In this document: one piece after another, positions 25,439 to 33,700 of the stretch
Layout of the letters: each line of letters opens with the position of its first letter
Position numbering within the stretch: position 1 is the stretch's first letter
DNA from: Massilia sp. Root418
GTDB taxonomy: Bacteria; Pseudomonadota; Gammaproteobacteria; Burkholderiales; Burkholderiaceae_D
Assembly: GCF_001425265.1 (NCBI RefSeq)
Contig: NZ_LMEC01000023.1
Location: forward strand, 310,001 to 374,000
Direction: 5' to 3'
Length of the DNA stretch: 64,000 nt
Position numbers and translations under genes: made by a program
Notes under the pieces: generated by a model
The model's input: the letters and a program-made list of their open reading frames with translations, nothing else
Database searches by the model: none
Told to the model about the DNA's origin: nothing

Positions 25439-26184
25439 GGGATGCCATGACGAACACGAGCGAGGTGGCGGTGAAGCCGCTGGTGCTGGAAATCAAAGGG
25501 CTGACCAGCCACTATGGCCGCATCCAGGCGCTGCACGGCATCGACATCGAGGTGCGCCAGGGGCAACTGGTGGCGCTGGTGGGCGCCAACGGCGCGGGCA
25601 AGACCACGCTGCTGCGCGCCATCTCCGGCGTACAGCCGATCAGCGGCGGCAGCATTCACTTCAGCGGTCAGGACGTGAGCCGGGCCAGCGCGGACAAGCG
25701 CGTGCGCGCGGGCATCTGCCAGGTGCCCGAGGGGCGGCAGGTGTTCGGCCCCATGTCGGTGGAGGACAACCTGCTGCTGGGCGCCTACACGCGGCCCAAG
25801 GCGGAAGTGGCGGCGGACATGGAACGCATGTACCAGCTGTTTCCCATCCTGAAGGAGAAGCGGCTGCTTCTGGCGGGCACGCTGTCCGGCGGGCAGCAGC
25901 AGATGCTGGCCATGGCGCGCGCGCTGATGGGCAAGCCATCCGTGCTGCTGCTGGATGAACCCAGCATGGGTTTGGCGCCGTTGCTGATCGCGGAGATTTT
26001 CCGCATCGTGGCCGGCCTGCGCGACCAGGGCATCACCATTTTCCTGGTGGAGCAGAACGCGCACGCGGCGCTGTCGATAGCGGACGTGGGTTATGTGATC
26101 GAGACCGGCGCCATCACGCTGTCCGGCCCCGGCCCGGAGCTGCTGAAAAACGAGCAGGTGCAGAGCGCCTATCTGGGCATGTAA
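25435..26184 (+). CDS. HAAT ABC transporter ATPase, LivF-like
   Basis: 249 residues: Walker A GANGAGKTTLLRA, RVRAGICQVPEGRQVFGPMSVEDNLLLGAYTR (LivF hallmark), signature LSGGQQQMLAMARALM, Walker B LLLDEPSMGL and H-loop region EQNAHAALS. The start at 25435 has the ATGA overlap with the LivG-like gene; an internal ATG four codons later is an alternative. It completes the five-gene transporter. A repeat pair follows before paaY. Confidence 0.94.
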   Translation: MRDAMTNTSEVAVKPLVLEIKGLTSHYGRIQALHGIDIEVRQGQLVALVGANGAGKTTLLRAISGVQPISGGSIHFSGQDVSRASADKRVRAGICQVPEGRQVFGPMSVEDNLLLGAYTRPKAEVAADMERMYQLFPILKEKRLLLAGTLSGGQQQMLAMARALMGKPSVLLLDEPSMGLAPLLIAEIFRIVAGLRDQGITIFLVEQNAHAALSIADVGYVIETGAITLSGPGPELLKNEQVQSAYLGM

Positions 26185-26197
26185 TAGGGTACGTAAT

Positions 26198-26282
26198 GGC
26201 GGGTTACGCCTTCGGCTAACCCGCCCTACTCATCGCAGACAGCGGCAAGGTAGGGCGGGTTAGGCATAGCCGTAACCCGCCG
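26198..26282. repeat. REPIN-like inverted pair of GGCGGGTTA palindromes
   Basis: Unit A 26198-26229 (hairpin with a CCTTCGG loop region, then CCCTAC) and reversed unit B 26250-26282 (GTAGGGCGGGTTAGGC...) flank a 20-base spacer. Located between the LivF-like ATPase gene and paaY, 14 bases upstream of the paaY start. Confidence 0.9.
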
Positions 26283-26296
26283 ATCGAGGAGCGACT

Positions 26297-26944
26297 ATGG
26301 TCAAAGTATATGAAATGAACGGCATCACCCCGGTGGTCCACCCCACCGCCTACGTGCACCCGAGCGCGGTGCTGATCGGCGACGTGATCGTCGGCCCGCG
26401 CTGCTACGTCGGCCCGCACGCCTCCATGCGCGGCGACTTCGGCCGCCTGATCCTGGAAGAGGGATCGAACCTGCAGGACGGCTGCATCATGCACGGCTTC
26501 CCCGGCGAGGACACGGTGGTGGAAGTGGACGGCCACGTCGGCCACGGCGCCGTGCTGCACGGCTGCCGCATCGGCCGCAACGCGCTGGTGGGCATGAACT
26601 CGGTCATCATGGACAACGCCGTCATCGGCGCCGACAGCATTGTCGCCGCCATGAGCTTCGTGAAGGCCAACATGGTGGTGCCGCCGCGCAGCCTGGTGGT
26701 GGGCACGCCGGCCCGCGTGCTGCGCGAAGTCACCGACAAGGAAATCGAATGGAAGACCTCCGGCACCGCCCAGTACCAGGAACTGAGCGTGCGCTCGCTC
26801 GCCACCATGCGCGAAACCGTGGCGCTCACCGAGGTGGAACCGGACCGTCAACGCATGCAGTGGGAATCGTCGCTGCCGCTGCACCTGCATAAGAACGCAA
26901 CTGAGAACGTTACTGCGAACGTCACTGCGAACGTCACTGAATGA
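26297..26944 (+). CDS. paaY: PaaY, left-handed beta-helix (gamma-carbonic-anhydrase fold) thioesterase
   Basis: 215 residues. Hexapeptide-repeat coils run from VHPTAYVHPSAVLIGDVIVGPRCYVG through ALVGMNSVIMDNAVIGADS. The histidine metal ligands in IMHGFPG, HVGHGAVLHGC match gamma-class carbonic-anhydrase-like PaaY proteins. In the pathway it is a thioesterase that, with PaaI, removes blocked CoA intermediates. The last ~17 residues are unusual: four 12-base repeats encode a (A/E)NVT-type tail absent from the core fold. The stop overlaps an upstream in-frame ATG of paaZ (ATGA). Confidence 0.93.
   Translation: MVKVYEMNGITPVVHPTAYVHPSAVLIGDVIVGPRCYVGPHASMRGDFGRLILEEGSNLQDGCIMHGFPGEDTVVEVDGHVGHGAVLHGCRIGRNALVGMNSVIMDNAVIGADSIVAAMSFVKANMVVPPRSLVVGTPARVLREVTDKEIEWKTSGTAQYQELSVRSLATMRETVALTEVEPDRQRMQWESSLPLHLHKNATENVTANVTANVTE
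26891..26938 (+). repeat. Four tandem 12-bp repeats at 3' end of paaY
   Basis: Units of 12 bases, the last two identical (GCGAACGTCACT), encode KNAT-ENVT-ANVT-ANVT just before the stop. In-frame tandem units are prone to slippage, so tail length may vary between strains. Confidence 0.85.
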
Positions 26945-26958
26945 AACTGGAGAAAAGT

Positions 26959-29004
26959 ATGGCACCAACACTGCAAAGCCTGATCGCCGGCCGCTGGCAC
27001 GGCAAGGAAGCGGCCACCCCCCTGCACAGCGCGCTGAACAACAGCCTGATCTACCATACCCACGCCGAAGCGATCGACTTCAGCGAAGCCGTGACCTACG
27101 CCCGCAAGACCGGCGTGCCGGCCCTGATGAAGCTGGACTTCCAGCAGCGTGCGGCACGCCTGAAAGCGCTGGCCGTGTACCTGATGGAGCGCAAGGAAGA
27201 GCTGTACAAGATTTCCCACCTCACCGGCGCCACCCGTGCCGACAGCTGGGTGGACGTGGAGGGCGGTATCGGCACGCTGTTCGCCTACGCCAGCATGGGC
27301 AGCCGCGAGCTGCCGTCGTCCAATGTATTGCACGAAGGTCCCGCCATGGCGCTGGGCAAGCGCGGCGGCTTCGCCGGCACCCACATCCTGGTGCCGCGCG
27401 GCGGCCTGGCGGTGCACATCAATGCCTTCAACTTCCCCATCTGGGGCCTGCTGGAGAAGTTCGCGCCCAGCTTCCTGGCCGCCATGCCCTGCATCGGCAA
27501 ACCGGCCACCGCCACCAGCTACCTCACCGAAGCCGTGGTGCGCATGGCGCATGAATCGGGTCTGCTGCCGGAGGGCGCGCTACAGCTGGTGATCGGCAGC
27601 ACCGGCGACCTGCTGGACCGCCTGGGCGGCGCCGACGTGGTGACCTTCACCGGTTCCGCCGACACCGCCGCCAAGCTGCGCACCAACCGCAACCTGATCG
27701 CCAACTCGGTGCCGTTCACTGCCGAAGCGGATTCGCTTAACTGCGCCATCCTGGCGCCGGACGTGACACCGGACGACCCGGAGTTCGACCTGTTCGTGAA
27801 GGAAGTGGCGCGCGAGATGACCGGCAAGGCCGGCCAGAAGTGCACCGCCATCCGCCGCATCATCGTGCCGAAAGACCGCGTGGACGCGGTGGCCGAACGC
27901 CTGCGCGAGCGCCTGGCCAAGGTCACCATCGGCGACCCGTCGGTGGAAGGCGTGCGCATGGGCGCGCTGGCCTCCAAGGACCAGCAGCGCGACGTCGCCG
28001 AGCGCCTGGCCCTGCTCGCGCACGGCAATGAGATCGTGTTCGGTGAAAGCCATGGCTACAAGCTGATCGGCGAGGGCGTGTCCGAAGGCGCGTTCTTCTC
28101 GCCCACCCTGGTCCTGTGCCGTAACGCCGGCAGCAACGACGCGGTGCACGACGTGGAAGCCTTCGGCCCGGTCAGCACCATGATGACCTACGACGGCATC
28201 GACGAGGCGCTGGAACTGGCCGCGCGCGGCAAGGGCAGCCTGGTGAGCACCCTGGTGACCAAAGATCCGAAGACGGCCGCCTACGCGGTGCCGATCGCCG
28301 CCGCCTCGCACGGCCGCGTGCACATCCTGGAGCGTGAATCGTCGGTGGACTCCACCGGCCACGGTTCACCGCTGCCGCAGCTCAAGCACGGCGGTCCCGG
28401 CCGCGCCGGCGGCGGCGAGGAACTGGGCGGCATCCGCGCGGTGCGCCACTTCCTGCAGCGCGCCGCCGTGCAAGGCTCGCCGACCATGCTGGCCGCGGTG
28501 ACGGGCGAGTACGTGCGCGGGGCGGCCGTGAACGAAAGCGAAGTGCATCCCTTCCGCCGACATTTCGAAGACCTGAAGATCGGCGACTCGCTGCTGACCC
28601 ACCGCCGCACCGTGAGCGAAGCGGACATCGTCAATTTCGGCGGCGTCTCGGGCGACTACTTCTACATGCACTTCGACGACATCGCCGCCAGGGACACGCA
28701 GTTCGGCAAGCGCATCGCGCACGGCTACTTCGTGCTGTCTGCCGCCGCCGGGTTGTTCGTCTCCCCCGCGCCGGGTCCGGTGCTGGCCAACTACGGCCTG
28801 GACAACCTGCGCTTCATCACCCCGGTGGCCATCGGCGACACCATCCGCGCCCGCCTGACCTGCAAGCGCAAGGTTGACCGCAACCGCACCGACGACAAAG
28901 GCGTCGGCCAGGGCGTGGTGGCGTGGGACGTGCAGGTGACCAACCAGAACGAGGAGCTGGTGGCCAGCTACGATATTCTGACGCTGGTCTCCAAGCACAA
29001 ATAG
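26959..29004 (+). CDS. paaZ: PaaZ, bifunctional oxepin-CoA hydrolase / semialdehyde dehydrogenase
   Basis: 681 residues from ATG 26959, which follows a GGAG site and gives exactly the E. coli PaaZ length; an earlier in-frame ATG at 26941 overlaps the paaY stop. The N-terminal aldehyde-dehydrogenase domain has Glu256 (FTAEADS) and Cys295 (GQKCTAIRR), the same numbers as in E. coli. The C-terminal MaoC-like hydratase domain has Asp566 and His571 in SGDYFYMHFDD and then AHGYFVLSAAAG, equivalent to the E. coli Asp561/His566 pair. It opens the oxepin ring and oxidises the resulting aldehyde. It converges on the M24 peptidase gene. Confidence 0.96.
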   Translation: MAPTLQSLIAGRWHGKEAATPLHSALNNSLIYHTHAEAIDFSEAVTYARKTGVPALMKLDFQQRAARLKALAVYLMERKEELYKISHLTGATRADSWVDVEGGIGTLFAYASMGSRELPSSNVLHEGPAMALGKRGGFAGTHILVPRGGLAVHINAFNFPIWGLLEKFAPSFLAAMPCIGKPATATSYLTEAVVRMAHESGLLPEGALQLVIGSTGDLLDRLGGADVVTFTGSADTAAKLRTNRNLIANSVPFTAEADSLNCAILAPDVTPDDPEFDLFVKEVAREMTGKAGQKCTAIRRIIVPKDRVDAVAERLRERLAKVTIGDPSVEGVRMGALASKDQQRDVAERLALLAHGNEIVFGESHGYKLIGEGVSEGAFFSPTLVLCRNAGSNDAVHDVEAFGPVSTMMTYDGIDEALELAARGKGSLVSTLVTKDPKTAAYAVPIAAASHGRVHILERESSVDSTGHGSPLPQLKHGGPGRAGGGEELGGIRAVRHFLQRAAVQGSPTMLAAVTGEYVRGAAVNESEVHPFRRHFEDLKIGDSLLTHRRTVSEADIVNFGGVSGDYFYMHFDDIAARDTQFGKRIAHGYFVLSAAAGLFVSPAPGPVLANYGLDNLRFITPVAIGDTIRARLTCKRKVDRNRTDDKGVGQGVVAWDVQVTNQNEELVASYDILTLVSKHK

Positions 29005-29025
29005 AAGCAGGAAGCGCAAGCGGCA

Positions 29026-29048
29026 GGGAGGGGACGGCGCCCCTCCCC
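29026..29048. terminator. GC hairpin between convergent paaZ and M24 peptidase genes
   Basis: GGGAGGGG (29026-29033) pairs with CCCCTCCC (29040-29047) around a 6-base loop. It sits in the 48-base gap between convergent stop codons, the right place for a shared bidirectional terminator, but no T-tract follows on either strand. Confidence 0.45.
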
Positions 29049-29052
29049 GGTG

Positions 29053-30294
29053 TTATGCCGCTTTGTTCAGGCCGAACGGATCGTCGATGCTGTGGGATGG
29101 TTCGGTGAACCATTTCGGGCCGGACTCGGTCATGTAGAAATGGTCCTCGTGGCGCACGCCGAATTCGCCGGGGATGCAGATCATCGGCTCGTTCGAGAAG
29201 CACATGCCCGGCGCCAGCGGCGTGGTGTCGCCGCCCACCAGGTAGGGCCATTCGTGGATGTCCAGGCCGATGCCGTGGCCGGTGCGGTGCGGCAGGCCGG
29301 GCAGCTTGTATCCGGGGCCGTAGCCGTCCGCTTCCAGCGAACGGCGCGCTGCCTGGTCCACCTGCTCGCACGGCACGCCCAGCTGCGCCGCTTCGAATGC
29401 GGCGGCCTGCGCCTTTTTCTCGCTGTTCCACACGCTGCGCTGGCGATCGCTCGGCGCGCCGTAGACATAGGTGCGCGTGATGTCGGAAATGTAGTTGTGC
29501 AGCTTGCAGCCCGTATCGATCAGCACGGTGTCGCCCTGCTTGAGCGTTTGCACGTAGCTCACGCCGTGCGGATAGGCGGTGGCTTCGCCGAACAGCACAA
29601 TCACGAAGTAGGAGCCGGGCGCGCCCACCTTGCGGTGCGCGGCGGCGATGAACTGTTCCACCTCGGTGGTGGTGATCCCTTCATGCAGCATGCTGGCAGT
29701 GGCCACGTGCACGGCCAGCGTCATGTCCTTGGCCCGCTGCATCAGCGCTATTTCGGCGGCGGACTTGCGGGTGCGGCAGTGCGCCGTCACGCTGCGGGCG
29801 TTCTCTAGCGCGTAGCCGGCGGCCAGCGGGCGGATGCCGTCGTAGATGAAGAAGGCGGCGCTTTCGCAGATGCCCACGCGCGGCGGCTGCGCCGGGTTGG
29901 CGGCGATGCCCATGCGGCCCAGCGTGTCCACGAACAGCTGGTAGGGGCTTTCGTGTTCGTGCCAGCCATTGACTTTGCCTTCCACCAGCATGAAGTCCAG
30001 CAGCGTGCTTTCCTCGAAGGCGGGGGCAATGTATTCCAGCGCGCCCTCTGCGGGCAGGATGGCGCCCACCATGCGCTCGCTGGCGTGCCAGCGCGTGCCG
30101 GTGAAGTAGAGCAGGTTGGCGCCGGCGTTGATGTAGATGGCAGCAATGCCCTGCTCGCGCATGTAAGCCTGGGCCTTGGCGATGCGCTGCACGTGTTCGT
30201 CCTTGCCGATGGGGACCGCGCCCGCCGTCATGTCGGACAGGGTTGCCAGTGCCTGCTCCGCAGTTTTGCCGCCGACGCCTATGCTCTTGCTCAT
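29053..30294 (-). CDS. M24-family metallopeptidase (Xaa-Pro aminopeptidase-like)
   Basis: 413 residues. The pita-bread fold metal ligands are present in order: Asp in LIDTGC, Asp in ISDITRTYVYG, His in HRTGHGIGLDIHE, Glu in FSNEPMICI and Glu in VRHEDHFYM. The N-terminal creatinase-like domain spans roughly residues 30-175. It would hydrolyse the N-terminal residue of Xaa-Pro or similar peptides in the cytosol. Its ribosome site (GGAGG, on the minus strand) lies inside the end of the pseudopilin gene, and the start is 1 base from that gene's stop. It is therefore probably the last gene of the secretion operon, although no direct functional link is known. Confidence 0.88.
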   Translation of the reverse strand: MSKSIGVGGKTAEQALATLSDMTAGAVPIGKDEHVQRIAKAQAYMREQGIAAIYINAGANLLYFTGTRWHASERMVGAILPAEGALEYIAPAFEESTLLDFMLVEGKVNGWHEHESPYQLFVDTLGRMGIAANPAQPPRVGICESAAFFIYDGIRPLAAGYALENARSVTAHCRTRKSAAEIALMQRAKDMTLAVHVATASMLHEGITTTEVEQFIAAAHRKVGAPGSYFVIVLFGEATAYPHGVSYVQTLKQGDTVLIDTGCKLHNYISDITRTYVYGAPSDRQRSVWNSEKKAQAAAFEAAQLGVPCEQVDQAARRSLEADGYGPGYKLPGLPHRTGHGIGLDIHEWPYLVGGDTTPLAPGMCFSNEPMICIPGEFGVRHEDHFYMTESGPKWFTEPSHSIDDPFGLNKAA

Positions 30295-30295
30295 G

Positions 30296-30817
30296 CTATT
30301 TTCCTCCAGAAGTGATGGCGGGGATGATATCAGTTTTAGGGGGCGGCGCGCCCGTGAACAGGTCGGCCGGATAGGTAAACAGCCAGTCGGCGTAGCGCGG
30401 CTTGCGGTTCAGGCCCTTGTCTTCCTCGCGGAAGCCGCCTTGCTTGATGGGGGCCTGTTGGGATAGCGAGTACACACCCACGATGCGGCCCTGCTGGCGC
30501 AGCAGGCCCCACTCGGCTCTCCCTGTGATGGGGTCCTGGTAGAGGCGGCGCAGGTGGCGTTTGGCGCCGGGAAAGCGCGGGTCTTTCAGCAGTTCCTCCA
30601 GGGTGAGCGGATACTGGGCGGCGCCGCCCGCGCCTTGCGCCTCGTGGTAGCGGCCCAGCGCCTGCCGGAACTCGTGGCCGATGAACAGCAGCTGCGCTTC
30701 CCTGTCGCGCCGCGCGGCGGTGGCGTACGTTTCGGAGGCGATGGCCAGGCCCACGCCCATGGAGGCCATCAGCATCAGGGTCCAGATGTAGGCGTAGCCT
30801 TGCTGTTGCCTGGTCAT
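30296..30817 (-). CDS. Pseudopilin-like protein lacking Glu5
   Basis: 173 residues with a prepilin-like N-terminus: a short basic leader MTRQQQG, then the hydrophobic helix YAYIWTLMLMASMGVGLAIASE. Cleavage after Gly7 would place Trp at position +5 where pilins normally have Glu. Lack of Glu5 is a trait of GspK/PilX-type tip pseudopilins that start assembly. The soluble part has LTLEELLKDPRFPGAKRHLRRLYQDPITG, similar to GspG-like proteins. It overlaps the preceding gene by 4 bases (ATGA). It is probably a minor pseudopilin of the adjacent secretion machine. Confidence 0.72.
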   Translation of the reverse strand: MTRQQQGYAYIWTLMLMASMGVGLAIASETYATAARRDREAQLLFIGHEFRQALGRYHEAQGAGGAAQYPLTLEELLKDPRFPGAKRHLRRLYQDPITGRAEWGLLRQQGRIVGVYSLSQQAPIKQGGFREEDKGLNRKPRYADWLFTYPADLFTGAPPPKTDIIPAITSGGK

Positions 30818-31197
30818 AGCTGCCCGTACGGGATGCCGTCCCGCGTGCTGCCCTTGGCGCCGCTGCGCACGTCGGCCACGCCGGACTTCTCGCTGTCCTG
30901 CGGGGTGACCAGCTGCCAGGTGGCGGCGGACTCCGTGATCGGGTCGACCGGCACCTTGTTGAAATAGCGGTGCGTGACCAGGTCCGCCAGCCCGGCCGGG
31001 TATTCGCCCTTGTCGCCATAGAATTTGTCGATGCTGATGCGCAGGACTTTCAGGTTTTCCTTGAGCGCCACCTCCTTGGATTTCTCCACCGAGCCGAAGT
31101 AGCGCGGCAGGGCCACCGTCAGCAGCAGGGAAATGATGGCCAGCACCACCAGCAGTTCGATCAGCGTGAATCCTCGCGTGCGCATTGCGGTCACCAT
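30814..31197 (-). CDS. Major-type pseudopilin, GspG-like
   Basis: 127 residues with a classical type III signal: RTRG/FTLIELLVVLAIISLLLTVALPRYF, Glu at +5, then a hydrophobic helix. The soluble part has LKVLRISIDKFYGDKGEYPAGLADLV and VPVDPITESAATW, typical of GspG. GspG polymers form the piston pseudopilus. The first ATG at 31197 overlaps the upstream gene by 7 bases; an internal ATG at 31185 would give a more standard 4-residue leader. Small size fits GspG (~130-150). Confidence 0.85.
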   Translation of the reverse strand: MVTAMRTRGFTLIELLVVLAIISLLLTVALPRYFGSVEKSKEVALKENLKVLRISIDKFYGDKGEYPAGLADLVTHRYFNKVPVDPITESAATWQLVTPQDSEKSGVADVRSGAKGSTRDGIPYGQL

Positions 31198-31682
31198 GTT
31201 TTCAGGGGGACGCCGTTCAGGCCCACCTTGTCCGAGCGCGAGGAGACGTCGAACACGTCCTCGCCTTCGGTGGGATTGTCGGGTGGTGAGTTGTAGGCGC
31301 GCTTGTGCCAGGTGGCGCCGGCGCTGGTGATGCTGGCTGGCGCGAACGGGTCGCGCGGCAGGCGGCGCAGGAAGTAGATGTTCTGCTTGCGCGGGCTGCG
31401 CTGGTCGGGTACGCCGTCCACGAGGTCCTCCAGCTTTTTCGGGAAACCGGAGTCGCCGAGATTGAGCTTGATGCTGCCGTTGTCGGCAGCACGCTTGTGG
31501 GCGTCGATGGCTTCGCGGATTTCCAGCAGGGCGGCGCGCAGCTGATGCTCGCGTTCGCGCTGCACGCCCACCTGCACCATGGGCACTGCCACCGCCGCCA
31601 GCGTGGCCATGATGGCGAGCGTGATCATGAGCTCGATGAACGTGAAGCCGCGCTGGACGGCATGCGGGCGGCGGTCCGGCAT
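31191..31682 (-). CDS. Pseudopilin, GspG/GspH-like
   Basis: 163 residues with a longer leader MPDRRPHAVQRG followed by FTFIELMITLAIMATLAAVAVPMV, so cleavage after Gly12 with Glu at +5. The body has QREREHQLRAALLEIREAIDAHKRAAD, KKLEDLVDG and LRRLPRDPFAPA, a pattern shared with GspG-like pseudopilins in T2SS-like clusters of Burkholderiales. Its ATG overlaps the secretin stop by 1 base (TAATG). Confidence 0.82.
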   Translation of the reverse strand: MPDRRPHAVQRGFTFIELMITLAIMATLAAVAVPMVQVGVQREREHQLRAALLEIREAIDAHKRAADNGSIKLNLGDSGFPKKLEDLVDGVPDQRSPRKQNIYFLRRLPRDPFAPASITSAGATWHKRAYNSPPDNPTEGEDVFDVSSRSDKVGLNGVPLKTW

Positions 31683-33700
31683 TACTGGCCCTTTTTCGGC
31701 ACGTTCGGCAGCGGTCCGGCCGGTTCCGGCTTGGCGGCGCTGGAGGGTTGGGCGAAGGCGCCGCCCTGGCTGTCTTCGCCGCCGGTCATGGGAGAGTTGC
31801 GCGGCAGGGGCGCGGCGGGCGCGGTGGGCGCCTGCAGCGCGTCAGGCGAGGCGCCTGCGCCTGCCGGCGCGTAGCTGCCGGCCGGTGCGCCGGCACCGCC
31901 GCCGTTGCCTGTGCCGCCATCGCCGCCGCCGGCCAGCGGCCCCCGGCCGCCGATGTTGGACTCGGTCCCGGACAGGAATTCCGCTTCGCTCAGCTCCGGC
32001 CGGCGGATCGCGCGTACCAGGCGCGGGGTGATGGACAGTACGATCTCGCTGCGCGAGCGGTCGTCCTTCTGGCTGCCGAACAGGCGGTTCAGCATGGGCA
32101 GTTCGCCAATGCCGGGCACCTTGTTGCCGGTGCTGCGGTCCTCGTCGCTGATCAGGCCCGCCAGCATCTGCGTTTCGCCGTCGCGCAGGCGCAGCACGGT
32201 GGAGGCGCTGCGGGTGCCGATCTGGTAGGCCTGCGTGCCGGACTTGCTGGTCACGTCCTTCACCACGTTGCTCACTTCCAGGTTGACCTTGATCGCCACC
32301 TCGTCGTCCAGATAGACGTTCGGCTCCACGTCCAGCTTCAAGCCCACGTCGATGTAGTTCACGCTGTCCGAGCTGACGCCGTTGTTGGTGGTGACGGTGA
32401 TGACGGGCACGCGGTCGCCGATCAGCACCTTGGCCTTGTCCTTGTTGCGCACGCGGATGCGCGGGTTGGCGAGGATGTTGCTGTCGGTGTCGGTCTTCAG
32501 CGCGTTGACGACCACCGAGCCCAGTTCCAGGTTGGTGGTCTCGCTGCTCACGCGGCGCAGGTCGGCCAGTTTCAGGCCGCCGATGCTGCCGGCGGCGCCG
32601 GCCAAGCTGAGCTTGGCCTGCTCTGGCCAGCGTATGCCCAGCTCCTGCAGGCGGGTGCGCTTCACTTCCAGCACTTCCACTTCCAGCACCACTTCCGGGT
32701 CCGCCACGTCCTGCACGGCGATGATGCGCTCGGCCATGCGGATCAGCTCCGGCGTGTCGCGCATGATGATGATGCCCACCCGCTCGTCGGTAACGATGTC
32801 GCGTGCCTTGAGCAGCGTCTTCAGGGTGAAGGCCACCTGTTTCACGTCGGCGTTGGTGATGAAAAAGGTGCGCACCACCAGCTGCTGGTAGTCCTTCAGC
32901 TTCTGCGCGGTGCTGGGGTAGATGGTGATGGCACGCTCGCCTGTGACGCTTTGTTCCAGCTGGTTGGAGCTGAGCAGCATGGCGATGGCTTCTTCGATGC
33001 TGGCGTCGCGCACGGAGATGGTGGCGCGCAGGGCGGGGTCGACTTCCTTGTCGAAGGCGAAATTCAGGCCCGAGACTTTGCCGATGAAGTCGAACACGGA
33101 GCGCAGCGGCGCGTCGCGGAATTCCAAGGTGACCGGTTTGCGGTAGGCAGCGGCCAGGCGGCCGGCCGGCTTGCGGCGGGCCTGCTCTTCGGCGATGCGT
33201 GCCTTCAGGCGCAGCGCGTCGCGCTGGTTGGGGCGTTCCTGCAGCACGGGCCGCAGCAGCTCCTGGGCGGCGCTGAGATTCGCTTCGCCGCCGCGCTGGG
33301 CCAGCGCGTCCGCTTCGGCCACGGCCTGGCGGTAGCGCCGGTCCTGCGCCAGCGCGGCCTGTCCCTGGCGCGCGATGGTGTTGTTGGGATCGATGGCCAG
33401 CGCCTGCTGGTACAGGCTGTCCGCCTGCACGGCGCCGGCATCGCTGCCTTGCGCGCGCTGGGCATCGGCGCGGGCGATCAGGCTGTGCACCAGGCCGGCC
33501 TTGCGGTTCAGGAGCGTAATGCGGTACTGGGCGTTGTGGGGATCTTCGCGCAGCGCCTGCTCAAGCTTGGCAAGGCCTTGTTCGGTGTGGCCAGCGTCGA
33601 GCAGGGCTGTGCCTTCGGAGTAGGTCCGGGTGCCGGCGCAGGCGGCGAGCAGGACGCTCAGCCCGAGGATGTGCAGGCGATTTACAGCGGCGTGGTTCAA
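31682..33700 (-). CDS. Secretin lipoprotein with N-terminal TPR-like region (PilQ/MshL/GspD-like)
   Basis: 672 residues. The signal peptide ends in lipobox LLAAC, so the protein is probably an outer-membrane lipoprotein. A TPR-like helical region (GTALLDAGHTEQGLAKLEQALREDPHNAQY) spans about residues 30-160, followed by N-domains (VTLEFRDAPLRSVFDFIGKVSGLNFAFD). The secretin core contains VVLEVEVLEVKRTRLQELGIRW, VPVITVTTNNG and the closing LAGLISDEDRSTGNKVPGIGELPMLNRLFGS. The Gly/Pro/Ala-rich C-terminal tail of ~100 residues is unusual. It would form the exit pore of the secretion system encoded around it. ATGA overlap with the PilP-like gene. Confidence 0.92.
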   Translation of the reverse strand: MNHAAVNRLHILGLSVLLAACAGTRTYSEGTALLDAGHTEQGLAKLEQALREDPHNAQYRITLLNRKAGLVHSLIARADAQRAQGSDAGAVQADSLYQQALAIDPNNTIARQGQAALAQDRRYRQAVAEADALAQRGGEANLSAAQELLRPVLQERPNQRDALRLKARIAEEQARRKPAGRLAAAYRKPVTLEFRDAPLRSVFDFIGKVSGLNFAFDKEVDPALRATISVRDASIEEAIAMLLSSNQLEQSVTGERAITIYPSTAQKLKDYQQLVVRTFFITNADVKQVAFTLKTLLKARDIVTDERVGIIIMRDTPELIRMAERIIAVQDVADPEVVLEVEVLEVKRTRLQELGIRWPEQAKLSLAGAAGSIGGLKLADLRRVSSETTNLELGSVVVNALKTDTDSNILANPRIRVRNKDKAKVLIGDRVPVITVTTNNGVSSDSVNYIDVGLKLDVEPNVYLDDEVAIKVNLEVSNVVKDVTSKSGTQAYQIGTRSASTVLRLRDGETQMLAGLISDEDRSTGNKVPGIGELPMLNRLFGSQKDDRSRSEIVLSITPRLVRAIRRPELSEAEFLSGTESNIGGRGPLAGGGDGGTGNGGGAGAPAGSYAPAGAGASPDALQAPTAPAAPLPRNSPMTGGEDSQGGAFAQPSSAAKPEPAGPLPNVPKKGQ

